Shown here in pieces: positions 35,852-48,805 of a DNA stretch of 64,000 nucleotides; the first letter of the stretch is position 1, and every line of letters begins with the position of its first letter. The position numbers and the translations under genes are program-made. This stretch comes from Aphelenchoides besseyi (taxonomy: Eukaryota; Nematoda; Chromadorea; Rhabditida; Aphelenchoididae), in the NCBI GenBank assembly GCA_024699855.1, contig JAMPIQ010000003.1:7192001-7256000 (forward strand). Reading direction: 5' to 3'. Below the pieces are notes generated by a model that saw nothing but the letters and a program-made list of their open reading frames with translations, did not search any database and had not been told where the DNA came from.

Positions 35852-37704
35852 ATGGCTCAACGTCCAGTAGGATGTGAGAAAGCGCCATACTACCACGGAA
35901 TTCTACCTCCATCATCGTAAGTTTCTGTTATTGTTCATGATTGGATGCTGTGGATTGCAGAGACGATCTTAAAAACGAGGGTGATTTTCTGGTCCACGCA
36001 ATCATTCCGAATCTTCGCACGGATCTTCAACTCGTTTTGCGTGTTCGCTGTAAAACTGAAGTGGCAATCGTTCCGTTGACTAAGATTGTCGGTGATCGTT
36101 ATTGTCTTCAAAGCGAGTTAAACATTCCCGGATGTCTGGATTTTGCAACAGTCGAAAATCTGATCAAATATTTTTATGAGAATCCGTTGCCCAACGGTCA
36201 GAAGCTCATTAACCCGATTGGACGTCCAAAATGGCTTCTCTACCACTCGACAATCAGCTACAACGAAGTCGACAAGTTGGGTTCCGGTTAGTTAATAGCA
36301 AAAACAAATCTGCGAACAATCTCGTAGGGAACTTTAGTGATGTCTATCGCGGTACTTACTGGAAAAAAAGTGAGCCTAGACCTGTGGCTGTAAAAGTAAG
36401 TTAGAAGATAAATAGAAAGACATTTTATTTTTATGTTTGTCACGAATTCAACTTTCGCACCGAGAAAGAAGAAGAACAAGCTATGGAGTCTTTGCAAATG
36501 ATGTTGCACGAAGCAAAACTGATGTCTCATTATAAATACAAACATGTCGTTACAGTGAGTGCTAACTCAACATTGACAACTAAAAATCTCTTTAGCTGGT
36601 TGGAATCGCATGTGATCACATTCCTAGTGAGCTAATTTGTAGGGCTTGAAAGAATAATTCGCATTACAGTTATGGTACTTATGGAACTTTGTTGTTGCTC
36701 TTTGGAGGATCATTGCCGACGTTTCCCGAACATTTCACCTTTTGAGTTGACTCTCTATGCTCTCGAATCGGCTCGTGGAATGCGGTAAGAGCTAATTCCC
36801 TTGCTTACTCTAAACCTGTTTAGTTATTTACACAATAAAGATTGCGTGCACAGGGACTTGGCAACACGAAACTGTCTGATTGCAAGTAACGGTCGACTGA
36901 AAATTGCCGACTTTGGACTGAGCAAAGTCATGAAGGCAGGAAGTGGAGAAATTGCTATTCGTCACGTTCCGATACGGTAAACGTTTAATTAGAAGTTCTA
37001 ACCAAATTCTTCTTCAGTTGGATGGCACCAGAAACTCTTAGAAAGAAACCGAAATACTCGTTTCAATCCGACGTCTGGAGTTTCGGAATGTTCATCTTCG
37101 AAATATTCAACGCCGGAGAGATGCCGTGGCCCGGCAGCACCGATTTCAAAGATTTGGCGCGTCGCATCAAGACACTTCACATGCCGCAATTTCCAAATTC
37201 AACTCCAACAGTCGTTAAGGATCTTGTTCTCAAACGAATTTGGTTCGTCGTATTCTGTCACAATTTTCACGATTATCTTTAGGCTTCTTGAACCGGAGGA
37301 ACGCGCAAATTTCGACGAGATCGTAAAGACTCTGGCCGACTACATGAACGCTCATGAAGCCCAATTGCCAGAACTCAACGACTTTTATCTTAATCGCATT
37401 CCAGGAGTTACACGCAAATACGCTCTTCACGTTTGTCTTCTTCTGACTGAGCAATCGCTCTGATTTTTAGGACAAAACAAACTTGGAACGCACTGAAGAA
37501 CAAACCGAACACATGAATCCTGTTGTGCGTTCTCGGTCGACTCGTACGAAGAAGAAACCGAAGCCCGCAAGTACTCGTCGGCGTACGTCAGCTTCACCAA
37601 GTATCCAATCGGGCAAAATCAGTTCGCCGGATCAATCCGACAAGAAACGTTCAGCGAAACGCAAGAAAGTAACAACCACTCAGTCTGTTAGTCATGAAGA
37701 ATAA
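35852..37704 (+). CDS. SH2-containing non-receptor tyrosine kinase (Fer/Fes-type)
   Basis: An N-terminal SH2 domain starts at [14 protein letters not shown], with the phosphotyrosine-binding strand [10 protein letters not shown] and later [16 protein letters not shown] residues, followed directly by a tyrosine kinase domain: [17 protein letters not shown] lysine, [18 protein letters not shown], catalytic loop [19 protein letters not shown] metal loop, [20 protein letters not shown] and [11 protein letters not shown] Lys/Arg/Ser-rich tail ([28 protein letters not shown]) of about 80 residues closes the protein. The SH2-kinase layout without an F-BAR domain is typical of the expanded nematode Fer-like kinases. 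Probably acts at the membrane or in sperm; that is inference. AATAAA at 37733. Confidence 0.86.
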
Positions 37705-37966
37705 ATCCAAAGATTTCTGACGATCGATAAGCAATAAAAGATTTGGAGTTCCTCAATTCCTCTCTGCAATAAACTCTTTACTTCGTATCTTTAATGTACG
37801 AGATTTGATAATAAATGCTGAATATACTACTTTTTAATCTGTAACCTTAGACAGTTCAAGTACTACAATTAGTTCTGTGAAACAGTCAAAAGTTCTCAGT
37901 TTCAAACAAAACTTTTCATTATACCGATTTATCTTTGACGATCAGTCAGTCACTAATTCAACGAGA

Positions 37967-38822
37967 ATGTCGATTTTGTTTCTGTTCCTGCTCTATTCGA
38001 CAATCTCAGGTATCTCTTCGATACCAACTGATTCTTCACTTTCAAATTGTGAACATGATCCTAATGCTAGACTGTAAGTCGTCGATTGGTGATTTAAACT
38101 GTTCAGTTTTAGAGTAGTTACGAGCGAATGCCCATCGCTTGGTCCCGTTTATTTGAGCAAAAACCTTTTTACAATCATTCTGACGAGCAATGTAACAACA
38201 TCTCACGTGTAAGTTAAATGCTTTCGAGAGTTCTAAGAATCTTGTAGCATCAAAATTAAAATACGAGGTTGCACATACTTTTTGAACGTATCATCGAATG
38301 GAATTCAAAAAGGATATTTCGATGGTTAGGACGATTATGTTTCAAAGATTTTATTGTTTGTTTCAGATACAACTTACAAACCTCCATTGACATTTCAATC
38401 GACTGACAACGCGATCACTTTGCGCGGACATGACGACGAAAACCCAAGTGCTTGTTACGTGAATCAAGACGGCGAAGAAGCGATTTACAACGTGGTTGAT
38501 GTTCAATTCAACAAAACGTTTACCGGAGTTCAATTCGACTTTAGTGGTGATGTAAAATGGTCTCAACAATTGATGTTACTGAGTATTGAAACTACGAAAT
38601 CAACAGTCGACGACGAGCCTTTGTAAGTTCTCCTTTCTTATTTGATGTCAATCTGTTTTAGAACCGAATTACCGAACTGGGTGTACATCGTCGTTGGGTT
38701 AGTTCTACAAGCTTCTACTAATGTTTTTTTCCTTTAGACTTGTTACCATTTCGTGTTGCGGACTGTTATCGATGATTATCTGTTTGGTGTACAGTTTTTG
38801 TCGAGAGATTTTGGGTGATTAG
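37967..38822 (+). CDS. secreted/single-pass membrane protein, shared ectodomain family member 3
   Basis: Signal peptide MSILFLFLLYSTISGISS, ectodomain NCEHDPNARL then VVTSECPSLGPVYLSKNLFT, INIKIRGCTYFLNVSSNG, later SACYVNQDGEEAIYNVVDVQ and a membrane span (VYIVVGLVTISCCGLLSMII) with a short Cys-bearing tail. Pattern C...L...CP...I.IKI..C...FLN.S.NG is close to that of 61998 and 23053. Five short introns. The span and stop at 38820..38822 make it a type I membrane protein. Function unknown. Confidence 0.74.
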
Positions 38823-38974
38823 ATAGACAGAATAGATAAAGAAAGAAAAGCAAAGTTTTAGTGTCAATATCTCAACTTTTACTGATCTTCAACATGAATG
38901 CAGAGATATTTCCCAAGACCGAAGATGTTTATTTTTGTCCTAATTTAACTCGTAGCAAACCCAAAATCTTAGGT

Positions 38975-40643
38975 TCATTTCTTTTCTTCGACCTTTTCCT
39001 TCGATTTTCGTTTCTTGTTTTTCTTTCGTCCTTTCGATGAGCCACGAGATGCCTGTTCAGCAGGTGCCTTGAGATTGTTGTTTGTATTGGACTGGACTTC
39101 AGAAGCGGGTGGCGGCGGCTCGTTTTGTCTCAGTGATCCAGTACGCCGACGTAAACGCCAATCACTTCGCGGACTTCGAGCGTTCTTCACCGGTGATGAA
39201 TTGGTCTTCATTGGCGAAGCAGCATTCTTTACAGTCTGAAACAAGTTATCTCGCCATCCGCCTAAAAACAACGATATAAGCTTTTAACGTTAAGAAACAG
39301 TTACGAATAGTAGAAGTGACTTTTGTAAAGTTTGATTTTGGATTCACCGGCGAAAGCAATTTCGGATCGTTATCACATCCAATGGCCATTTCTTCACTCA
39401 TCGCAGCAAAAGTCAAACTAAGAAACTATAAACAATATGATATAGCAAACATACTGAGGATGTTGGACCGGACTCATAGCGGCGGTTTGATCAGCAGTTG
39501 TCTCTGGAGTGTTCTCATTAGTGTGAAGTATGCCGATCATTTGCGGCTCCACCTCGCAGACTTTCAATAGAGTTTTCATTCGTTCGATTTGCTAAAGAAG
39601 CAATTTAGAATAGAAAATGGAAAACAATAAGTCGTTATAGTTGTCAATCTAAGATGCAAACTTACTTCTTGGCAAAGTTGAATTACATCATCCGGCATCT
39701 TCAGATCTTCTTCCGTCGGTTTTTCGGTTGCTTTCAACGCGACTTGAATCTGACCGTAAGCGGCCTCCGATTGCGGTCTTTCAAGTAGAGCTTCAAACTA
39801 GAACAAAAAACTTCGTATTCCGACTAATGACTAACCCATTTTCTTTGATTCAACGATGCACACATTTGTTGAGTTGTAGTTTGAATGTTCCAAACGGGCT
39901 CTTGATCAACAGTCAAAATTGCATCACCGACTCGAAAATTGTTTTGTGCCAACGAGTCTTTGTCAACGGCAGTAACAAAGACCTTTGACATGTACGTCTT
40001 GATGTGAAGTCCCATCTAAACATTTCGATACGAAAGAGCTTCTTCTTGTTCTTGAACTTACATGCGCACCAACATAAAGAACAACAGTCCCAAGAAAGTA
40101 TTCGTAGCCGGAACCTTGCTCATAAGCAGGTGGAAGAAATTTTGCAATATTCGACTCATCGATTCGACGCAATTTCGTTGGTCGTTTGACATGAAAAGTA
40201 ACCTGCAAAGTGTTAGTCCGGTTTTCAACACTGACCAACCGTTTGATCTTTATTGGCCTCAGCAATAGTGCTCATGATTTGTTGAAAATCACGACGTGTT
40301 TCTATCAGTCGATCGTTCACTCGCAACACGAAATCACCCAAATTCAAACGACCGAATGCCAATGAGTCTCTCGAGATTGATGAAACGATTATACTTCGAT
40401 TTACTTTCACTGAGAGCTGAACACAAAGATTACTATCGATTGTCATTAAGAGTATGAACTTACAGTTGTTTTAGGCGGACAATCAACGTGAACGGCAATC
40501 GAATTAAGAAGATGAGAAGGCAAATCGTTTCCATAGCCAGGTGTTGATGTGTTTATGTTTGTTGGGATCTTCGTTATCGCTTGATCGGGATTGCTGGAAT
40601 CAAAGAGTAAAAAAGATGACCAAAAAGCCTACTCTGCGGCCAT
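38975..40643 (-). CDS. two-PDZ-domain protein
   Basis: Starts MAADNPDQAITKIPTNINTS at 40643. First PDZ: LSVKVNRSIIVSSISRDSLA, FGRLNLGDFVLRVNDRLI; second PDZ: GTVVLYVGAHMGLHIKTYMS, VTAVDKDSLAQNNFRVGDAI, LTVDQEPVWNIQTT. Both have the GD-x-I/V-L-x-V-(N/D) core that forms the peptide groove edge; the GLGF-type carboxylate loop of each is degenerate. A helical region (QIERMKTLLKVCEVEPQMIG), and a basic, Ser-rich tail (KNARSPRSDWRLRRRTGSL; GSSKGRKKNKKRKSKEK) follow. It probably scaffolds other proteins. The closest general type is the nematode multi-PDZ proteins. Seven exons. It ends with EEKK and a TGA at 38975. Confidence 0.76.
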
Positions 40644-43368
40644 CTAGTTGTTCGACCGTTTTTTCGCAATCGCAAAGCAAGTGATTCGAGTGATCAACCG
40701 AAGAAAAGTCTTGTCTTCTTCATCCTATTAGAATAGCAAACTATGCAAATTTTTCTTGTATTGCAGCTATAGAGAAGTTTGTAATGCTCAAATACCGGGT
40801 GCGATAACCACGATCAAAGATTGAAAAGTTCAGTTGAAGGTTCCAAATTTGTTGGTTGAGTGAGAAGTTACATTCATTGGATTTAACTATGCAGTATGAC
40901 CAACATAATAAGCTTAACCAACTAGTTTTAAAATAACGAATTTTACGCAAACTCTCAAAATTTTTGTCTTAATACTAAGTTTTTATTTCGGTTTCATCGT
41001 AAACGATTATTCTGATTATAGTGAAGATGTCATTCCTAAAAGTATGTTACAATAGACGTTCGAGAGGATGTCGGATAAGTGGAGACTACAGATTGGTTGT
41101 ACACAATTAGCCGATGGCTATCTCCATGGGAACAGTGGGCTACACGACGAAGAAGGTTGTTCACGATGCAACTGACCAGCAAGTGAGCAACTTTATTGGC
41201 GGGCACAAAAATCATGGTTGTACATCCGAGTGGCTGGAAGTTTTGCTTGCAAAGATATTGACTGTGATGATTTATTGTTGTGATCACAATCTGCAGCCGT
41301 CAATTCAAACGGGAACAGAAAAATTTGAGCGCTCAACAGATCTCACGTCTTTTCGTCGTCTCACGTGCAGACGAAATGGATTGACGGATAGAGTCGATAA
41401 AGAGATATGAGATACAAAACGACAGCCTTTTTCATCGCGTGATTAGTCGAAACAATTAATCGAAATTTGTCCGAGCTGATTGTTCTCCAAAATTTTCAAG
41501 TTGCCTTTTGTGTTCTCAAGGCCAAGAACGTCAACAACTAAAAGTCAATTGAATGCTTGTCTGTTGCACTCATTTTCTTTCTTATCTTCCGGAACTTCCA
41601 TTTTTGTCTCTTCCACATTCTGACGACATTTCCACTCATGATTCATGATACTAGACAGAAGTCGACCACTGTCCCTCAATCGCTTTAATCGTTTACTCTC
41701 GTTGTTCTTGGGTTCTAGTTTGGGTTCGTACGATCTCGAATTGTTTTTGTGTTGGAATCGATTTGTATCAAAATACAATCAGCGGTTTCAATTGAACTTT
41801 CAACTTTACTCTAAATGACCATTGCACCGGCGGTTTGAACGATTTTCCCCCAAACGATCAATGTCGCTCGTGTTGATAACGAGACGAGTGGTGGTGCCGA
41901 TCAAATGTTTTGCTCATCATTCTAATCGCCGGCCGTCAAACCGCCGGACAAGTTTTTAGCACAATTCGCTATGACCACTCAGTAAATGCTGCAACAGATT
42001 AAGAGAGTTCGTTGCACAAAACACTTCACTTACCAACAACACCATTGTATTCGATCAATGTGATCGTTTTCCCTTCAAACTCATCTCTGATGTTTCTCGG
42101 GTTCAAATTTACCGAACTCGCGCAGTGAAAATTCTAAAAACGTTTTCGAATGATGTCATTTGTTTTCATTCTACCCACCCACAGCTCGTCAAAAAGGTTA
42201 CGGTGAAAACTTCATCGATTTCGTTCATTTGTTCATTCTCACGCGCGTCATTGACGCGAAGTGATTGCTGGCAAAGTGATTTACGATTTTTGATTCAAAC
42301 GTCACGACTTTCGTGCTGCAGCTATCGACCAACGAAACAAGCAGGTACTAGGGCCTTGCGGAGGTCGATCGGCTTCTTGTTCCCGCTTTTGCTGTTGAAT
42401 TTGGACAAGAACTTTTGCGGGCAAATGAATTGATCAGCGACCTTAAAAACTTCGATTTCCATTGAAATTATTTTGGGAGTTGGTGCGCAAACAGCAATTC
42501 AATTTCAGGCGTCAAATCCAAAAGTTGCAGATTTGTATGTGTACGTGAGTTTTGAGAAAGAAGAAAAAGAGTTTTGAGGTTCGTTCACGTGTTTTTCGAA
42601 TGCAGTGGAAGGTGCGGTCACGAACAGTTCGAGTGAGATTTTGACGTGTGAAATGTTTTTGTCGCGAACTACACCAAATCGACAAACGAAATCGAAGTTC
42701 GAAGTTCAGAGCGCTGTGAACCTTCGATTTGCAACCGAGTTGTATGAATGTCTGGAACTTTGTCTGGTAATTGCTCGACAACTCAAATCACGTTGATGAA
42801 TTACACGGAAAACATCGGTTAAGCAGATCAATCGATTGACGGCGAAATGACATCGGTCGAGATCTCGAAAGGCAAGAACAGTTCAAATTGGCTCCTTTAT
42901 GACCTCCGGCCATTTACGAGTTCCAGGGTTTAGCGGTTATTTTGTTTTCGGCGATTGTAATCAAAGCTCAAACCCTTTTCTCGTCAGCGCCGTCGTACCC
43001 CAAACCTTGAGATAAGCAGAAAAGTTTGTCTCTCAAACTTTGCGGTTTATCTTATCGTTCTGCTCAGCCATAGATTTCCATCTTAGGTCCTTTGGAGTTT
43101 ACAGCGCGGATCAACACGCAAGAGATTGAAGAATAAACTCTAGCATGTTTGCTGCGAGTTGCAGATCTACTTGTCAAGAAATTGAATGTCGTACGTGGCT
43201 TTTATCGTATATCTTCCGTCGAAACAATCATCTCGTGATTCGTGTGTAACTTCCTTCTAATAATTTGTTTTTATTCGATCGTCTGGCGCCAAATTTACTC
43301 TTGATCCTGATCATAACTGACAATTTCAGTCGTTCGCTTGAGAGGTCACTCTTTCATCTCATCCACCG
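40644..43368. other. 2.7-kb gene-poor region upstream of the nuclear receptor
   Basis: No gene I can support. Open frames of 80 to 110 codons occur at 41114..41410, 42125..42433 (plus) and 41545..41778 (minus) without recognisable domains or convincing splice sites. The stretch is more GC-rich with many CG dinucleotides near 41830..42300, which may be the promoter and 5' untranslated part of the nuclear receptor gene. Confidence 0.45.
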
Positions 43369-46300
43369 ATGATCGATGCAAACGGAACTTTGCGGGCCTC
43401 GACGGCAAATATCGAGTTTTCGTCGAACGGCATCGTGGGTCATGGAATGAACGCTACAGACGGCGATTTCTACGTTCAACATTCTAACCAAAATTTACAA
43501 CAAAATTGCGCACCGTCCACTCAACGTCTCTTCCAGGCGCCCCCAACTTTGACTACCCACTTTTCATCGAACGGTCAACAATCGCAAAGCAACGACAACT
43601 CTTCTTCGTCAACACCCGACCGCACACCGCCAATGAGTTTGCATGGCTCTCAACTCGGTTTGCATCGAACCGGCAGTAGCAGCAGCGACCTGAGTCTACA
43701 CAAACTGCACAGTAAGTCCTTTGTTACATTAGTAAACGAGCAGAAATCGAATGGTTGTACTTTTACTGTAAACCAAAAAAGTAAGTGACAGCGTAATGCA
43801 CTGGCGAACTTATTCTCTCCCGAAATCGAATATGATCAGCATCTGAATTCACGTGAAGTTGTTTGTTGCTGACGAGGCGGTCGAATGGCAGCAGTTAACG
43901 TGATTTCGATCGACGCCGGTAAAGCAATTGAGTGCACAGTTGGGCAGTCGATCGTGAGATTACAAAGTACGAATGCGGTTGCGAGAAAACGTTTGATTTC
44001 GTTCCGGTCGTGTTGTGAAAATTCGCATGGGTCTCGTGAACGTTGCTGCCGATCGATTGTGAGTCCCGAAAATAAACGGCGGGAGTGTGCGTTGATGAAC
44101 TGAAAGGTAAATTGATGTGAGTGCAATGCATTTCGATGCTCGTGATTTCGGAAGGCGGCGCGGGAGTTTGATGTGAAAATGAGCGTTTTGAGTGGCAAAG
44201 AAAACGAATACCTTTGTCACTTTACTGATGTCACCCGACGGTCGGTTCTCTGGAACAAACGTTTTTACACACCTCTTCGGTGGAGATTAGCCACGTAGAA
44301 GTCACTTGGTTGCTTTGAATCCAAGGGCTTTGGAGTGTTTGTCGATTTTTGTTCAACGACGAGATGCGTGTGTTTACGCGAAACCATCGATAACGTTTTT
44401 TTCTGTAGACATTTGGACGATTGAGTTAAATTCGTGAGATAGTTCTGCAGAAGTGTTTGCCTTCCAAATGGTCAAGATATAAAAAGTAAACAAAAAAAAG
44501 AATGTCGCCAATTTCTGCTCATCATCGAAATGCTCATTTTGATTCTCAAGATAATTCAGGAGTCAAGTCGACTGAAACTTGTCGCGTCTGTGGTGACACT
44601 CCTGCTCGGCCTCATTATGGTGTCCATACGTGCTTCGGGTACGAAACACCATTCAACACACTAATAATTGACGTTTATAGATGTAAAGGTTTCTTTCGAC
44701 GAACATTGAAAAGAACCAAAGAATACACGTGTCGATATCAAGGAAATTGTGTCGTAGATCGATATGAGCGCAATTCGTGCAGATACTGTCGATTCAAACG
44801 CTGTTTGGATGTTGGAATGGATCCGAAAGCAGTTAGACCCGGTAGGCACACATTTCGTTTCGATTATTTTGACATTCCAAATTTAAGATCGTGATGCTGC
44901 CGGTCGCTCACATCCAATTCGTCATCGTCGATCACGTGTCTCGTTCGGCGAAGCCGATCCGCTGGACGTTGACGACGATCCAACAGATGAATGGGTTCGA
45001 AAGCTGCCCGTTGACATGCGAACTCTTCTGATGCAAATCATGAACATTGATCTTGTCGTGAACAGCGGAGATACACACAAAGACCCCATGGAAACATATC
45101 CGTTGCGTAATGTCTCACTCACAAAAATTCTTGCTGATCCTACGCTCTTGGACGGCAAACGAACCGAAATGAGATATGAACCATACAGAAGAGTTAAAGC
45201 GGAAGAGATGGTTGCCGTAGCGCATCGTCGTATGGTCGCTGTAATCGATCAGGTCGACGCACTTTGCGCATTGATGGATCTTCACAACACCCACGATAAA
45301 GTAAGTTCTTTGTTATGAAATTTGTATTCGAACGACTAATTTGTTTGTGCTCGTGGGTCAAGTGAACATGTCGACTTTGAGCAGTTGAACTTTTTGAAAT
45401 GCACGTGTTCAAAATGCCTATTGAAACAACAAAACTCAACTGTTATAATAATAATGTTTTCCAGCTAGCATTAGTTAAATCGGCTTATGCTCCTCTAGCG
45501 CTGTTTTGCACAATTGCAGCGACGGCCAAGTTGACCAGAGATCGAAACGTTTTCTGTTTATGTGTTTGCGGTAATCTTGATTTGTTAATCATAGCGTAAC
45601 ACCTCTATTTCAGGCTACATTGCACGCGGAACTGCAAGTCGCAACTTTGAAGAACCATAGTGAGAATGTGCTTTTCAGATCGTCGAGTAATTTCGTGTGT
45701 TTCAGCCATTTTACAAATCGAATCGTCGAACGTGCATTAGATGAGTTGGTTGAGCCGTTTCGAGCATTCAACTTCAAAGAACAAGAAATCGCATTGATGA
45801 AAGCGATAGTCACGTTAAACCCGCATATTCGAACTTTAAGCGCTGAAGGAGCTGAATTGGTTGCTGATATGCGTGATCGTGTTCAGGAAACCTTGTACAA
45901 CGTGGTTCGTGAAAGTCATCCGAAAGAAGTGGCATCTTCTCGTTTCGGCAATTTACTTCTTTTCCTTCCGAACATTATGCTTTTGGGAACAACGATGTAT
46001 GAGAATCTTCAGGTTAATTCGAATATTGAGATTCTTAAAGGTCTCTTGTTTAGTTCATGCAATCATTCAGTCAACGGCAAGTTGATCCACTTCTCGCCGA
46101 ACTGCTCGACAATTTGGAGCCAATTCAAGATGGCGCATTGAATCCTGAAGATATGCTTTCAATGTTCGATAACGACAATTCGAACCGAATCAAGAACTCG
46201 GAATCGACTTCTTCGCTTTCATCCATGGGCAGCAGTAGTCATGAGAGTTATGTCGGTAGTAACAATGGACTCCATGAACAATATTATGCACGGTAATCAA

Positions 46301-46916
46301 ATTATAATGTGCATATTAATGCTTGATTTTTTCCAGTCGACAATCCGCTGATCCGTCCTTTCCAATGAGCTCTTCGGCTCCGACGAACATGTGCGGTTCA
46401 ACTACTAATGGAATGAATCAACAAGACTCAGATCCCGATTATAACGTCACACTCACAGCTCAAACAGCGGAAAGTTTTTCGGGAATGCGTCAGGCAATTG
46501 CGCAATCGATGGAAATCGATCCCGACCAACCGCTCTCCGACTTCTACACTAATCAACCGCCAACAGCATCGCAGTCAAATCAAGAGCATCAAAAGCCACG
46601 CTTTTACATCGACTCCTTTAATCAACCAACTCAGCAATCTCAACAGCCAACTCATGCGACCATTGCACCTCGACATGTTTTCACCGTTGAGGCCAACAAA
46701 GATCCTTTGTATTCGATAGCTGCAACAAACAACGCATTTCAACAAGCGCTGGAAATGAATCCTCCGCCCCCAAGTTCAATCTCCAAATCGCAATCATATC
46801 CGTACGCTCTACAACAGCAAATGATTTTCAACGACACAACATATCCAACTTTCCAACAAATTCAAGGATATCAACAAGAACAAAATACCTACGGAGCGTA
46901 CAGTAATGGATGTTGA
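43369..46916 (+). CDS. HNF4-type nuclear hormone receptor
   Basis: An N-terminal Ser/Gln-rich segment (MIDANGTLRASTANIEF; NDNSSSSTPDRTPPMS) is followed after an 850-nt intron by the zinc-finger DNA-binding domain: ETCRVCGDTPARPHYGVHTC, P-box CFGCKGFFRRTLKR, CRYQGNCVVDRYERNSCRYC and RFKRCLDVGMDPKAVRP, with all eight zinc cysteines. The ligand-binding domain spans DEWVRKLPVDMRTLLMQIMN through helix-like blocks (LVKSAYAPLALFCTIAATAK; VEPFRAFNFKEQEIALMKAI) to ENLQFMQSFSQRQVDPLLAE. A 250-residue Ser/Gln/Pro-rich tail closes it. This is a transcription factor of the group expanded in nematodes. An alternative start at 44502 (MSPISAHHRNAHFDSQDNSG) runs in frame into the DBD. AATAAA at 47125. Confidence 0.86.
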
Positions 46917-47423
46917 TCAATGTGTTGTTGAATCACTAGTCCAAATGCCATCAGTTTTTCTTTACTATGAAATTTTCAACCTTGTAACGACATTCTCTCT
47001 ATTCAGATGCTTAGAACAACTCATCTTCACTTCATAGTAATTTCAATCGTTTGTTTTCTTGGACTTAATTTTATATTTCAATTCACTGTTTTGTTTCTTA
47101 GGTCTAAAACGATGAGCACATTTGAATAAACGTTGATTCTGAATACTAAATCGCTGGTATACAACTGACCTTGTAGTTATTATTCCGTTAAGAAAACTGC
47201 GACAATAATTGTACTTAACGAACTTGTTGACATGAGAGTTCGCTTTTAACTGATCATACTACAGAATTGATTGTCGTGTCATTAGATGTGATTGTTACAC
47301 AAACATATGATTGACGAGAAATTTCGATGTTCTGTTTAATTAACCAATAATTATAGAGTATGTAATAAGTTGGAACATAAAAGAAGCAGCTAAGTGATAC
47401 ACGTTTGTTATTTTAACAGACAT
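46917..47423. other. intergenic, convergent 3' regions
   Basis: Holds the 3' untranslated region of the nuclear receptor gene (AATAAA at 47125) and of the carrier on the minus strand. No gene seen. Confidence 0.5.
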
Positions 47424-48509
47424 TCAGGTGTGTATCTTAAGAAATTCATAGACTTTGTCGTAGACCACAAGCATCAAACCTCCACCCGGTCCTAAGCGAA
47501 GTATTTTGGGTAGCAATCCTCGGTAGAGCGCTGCAAATCCTTCTTCAACACGAACCAATCTCAATGTCTGCCACGTGCTTCGATAACGTTGATGTGGATC
47601 GTTGTATGGAAGCGACTGAATTCGACTTTTTGCGACGTCAAACGGTATATTAGCCACAGACGCAATGGTTCCTGCAAAGAAGCCGAGAAATAGACGCATC
47701 AGCAAGTTGCCCATCGGATTCGTTTTTTCGTCCGGGGCCAAATGCTTGATGTTGTGGTAGATTCCAAAGTAAAACTAAATGAGTTTTAACAATTTGGCTG
47801 TTGATCTCACAACAAACCATATTCCAAATTCCATGTCGAAACAATGTTGCGCCAAATCCGTTGTAGAGACCTTTGCCAAATAGCCCGTGTTCTCGTATGA
47901 TCTCTCGCGCAACTGCACCCGTTGATTTTTGCTAAGCAACAAGCAGTTTAATGTTGTAATCATTTAAGACTCTAACCTCAGCTTTACTTGCTGTTTTATC
48001 CGATTGCATACGAACTTTTACAACTTCGAATGGACAGATTACCACGGCTTCAGTTAACCCACTCGCTAGGCCGGCTAACGACAATGTCTAAACACAATGA
48101 ATTTCTGATTGTCGATGAAACAAGACTAACCGTCCAAACGGGCAAACGATCAGAAGCGAAAGCATTCTTGTATTGTTCAAATGTAAAGAATTTTGTGGCT
48201 CGTTTCGGTGTTTCGGCAAAAATTGGAGGTACAATGCCCTTACTTAACTATAGAGCTTATGTTTTCCATTTGACAACTTCTTACTAGAATCCACGTATCC
48301 CTTCGTTTTTGAGTGTCGACGTGAAAACTCCACGAAGATTTGAATATTCGCTTTTGCCCAATTGTAAACGCGTTTTCATCAAGTCCAGTGGGTGCATAAT
48401 ACAAACCTCGACCAATCCTGACTTACAAATTAACTTATTTGTCCAGCTTTCAGTTACCTGCAGAGCCTCCAGCCGCAATCTGACGTCCCGCTTCTTTGGC
48501 TCGTTCCAT
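47424..48509 (-). CDS. mitochondrial 2-oxodicarboxylate carrier (SLC25A21-like)
   Basis: Three mitochondrial-carrier repeats on the minus strand. Repeat 1: EVCIMHPLDLMKTRLQLGKS; repeat 2: EAVVICPFEVVKVRMQSDKT; repeat 3: SVANIPFDVAKSRIQSLPY, each with the PxD/ExxK/R signature. The C-terminal block ALYRGLLPKILRLGPGGGLM with VYDKVYEF matches the oxodicarboxylate carrier SLC25A21/ODC1, which swaps 2-oxoadipate and 2-oxoglutarate across the inner membrane for lysine and tryptophan catabolism. Start at 48509 (MERAKEAGRQIAAGGSAG). Five short introns. Confidence 0.87.
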
Positions 48510-48805
48510 CGTATTCTAGAAAGCCGTAAAGATGTTTTGATAGACTGAAGAAATTGAAGGGTCTTGTTAGAACAACCACTTGTTAGATACACCGCAGAAC
48601 ATCAATTTACACTAAATCGATTAGCAACGTTTATTAGAATCGCTTTTATACAAACAACACAAATCGATTTCCTGAAGAGTTCAAGTAGTGACCGAGCAAT
48701 AGAACGGCAATAATCATTCGAATATTAAGCAAACAACAATACCCGATAAAAATAAATGGAAAGAAATGTAAGTGTGTTTTCAATTTGACATTAAACTCTG
48801 AGGCA

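Noticed and set aside
41114..41410. Plus-strand frame of 98 codons starting at an ATG
   Set aside because: Nothing recognisable and an overlapping minus frame is equally open.
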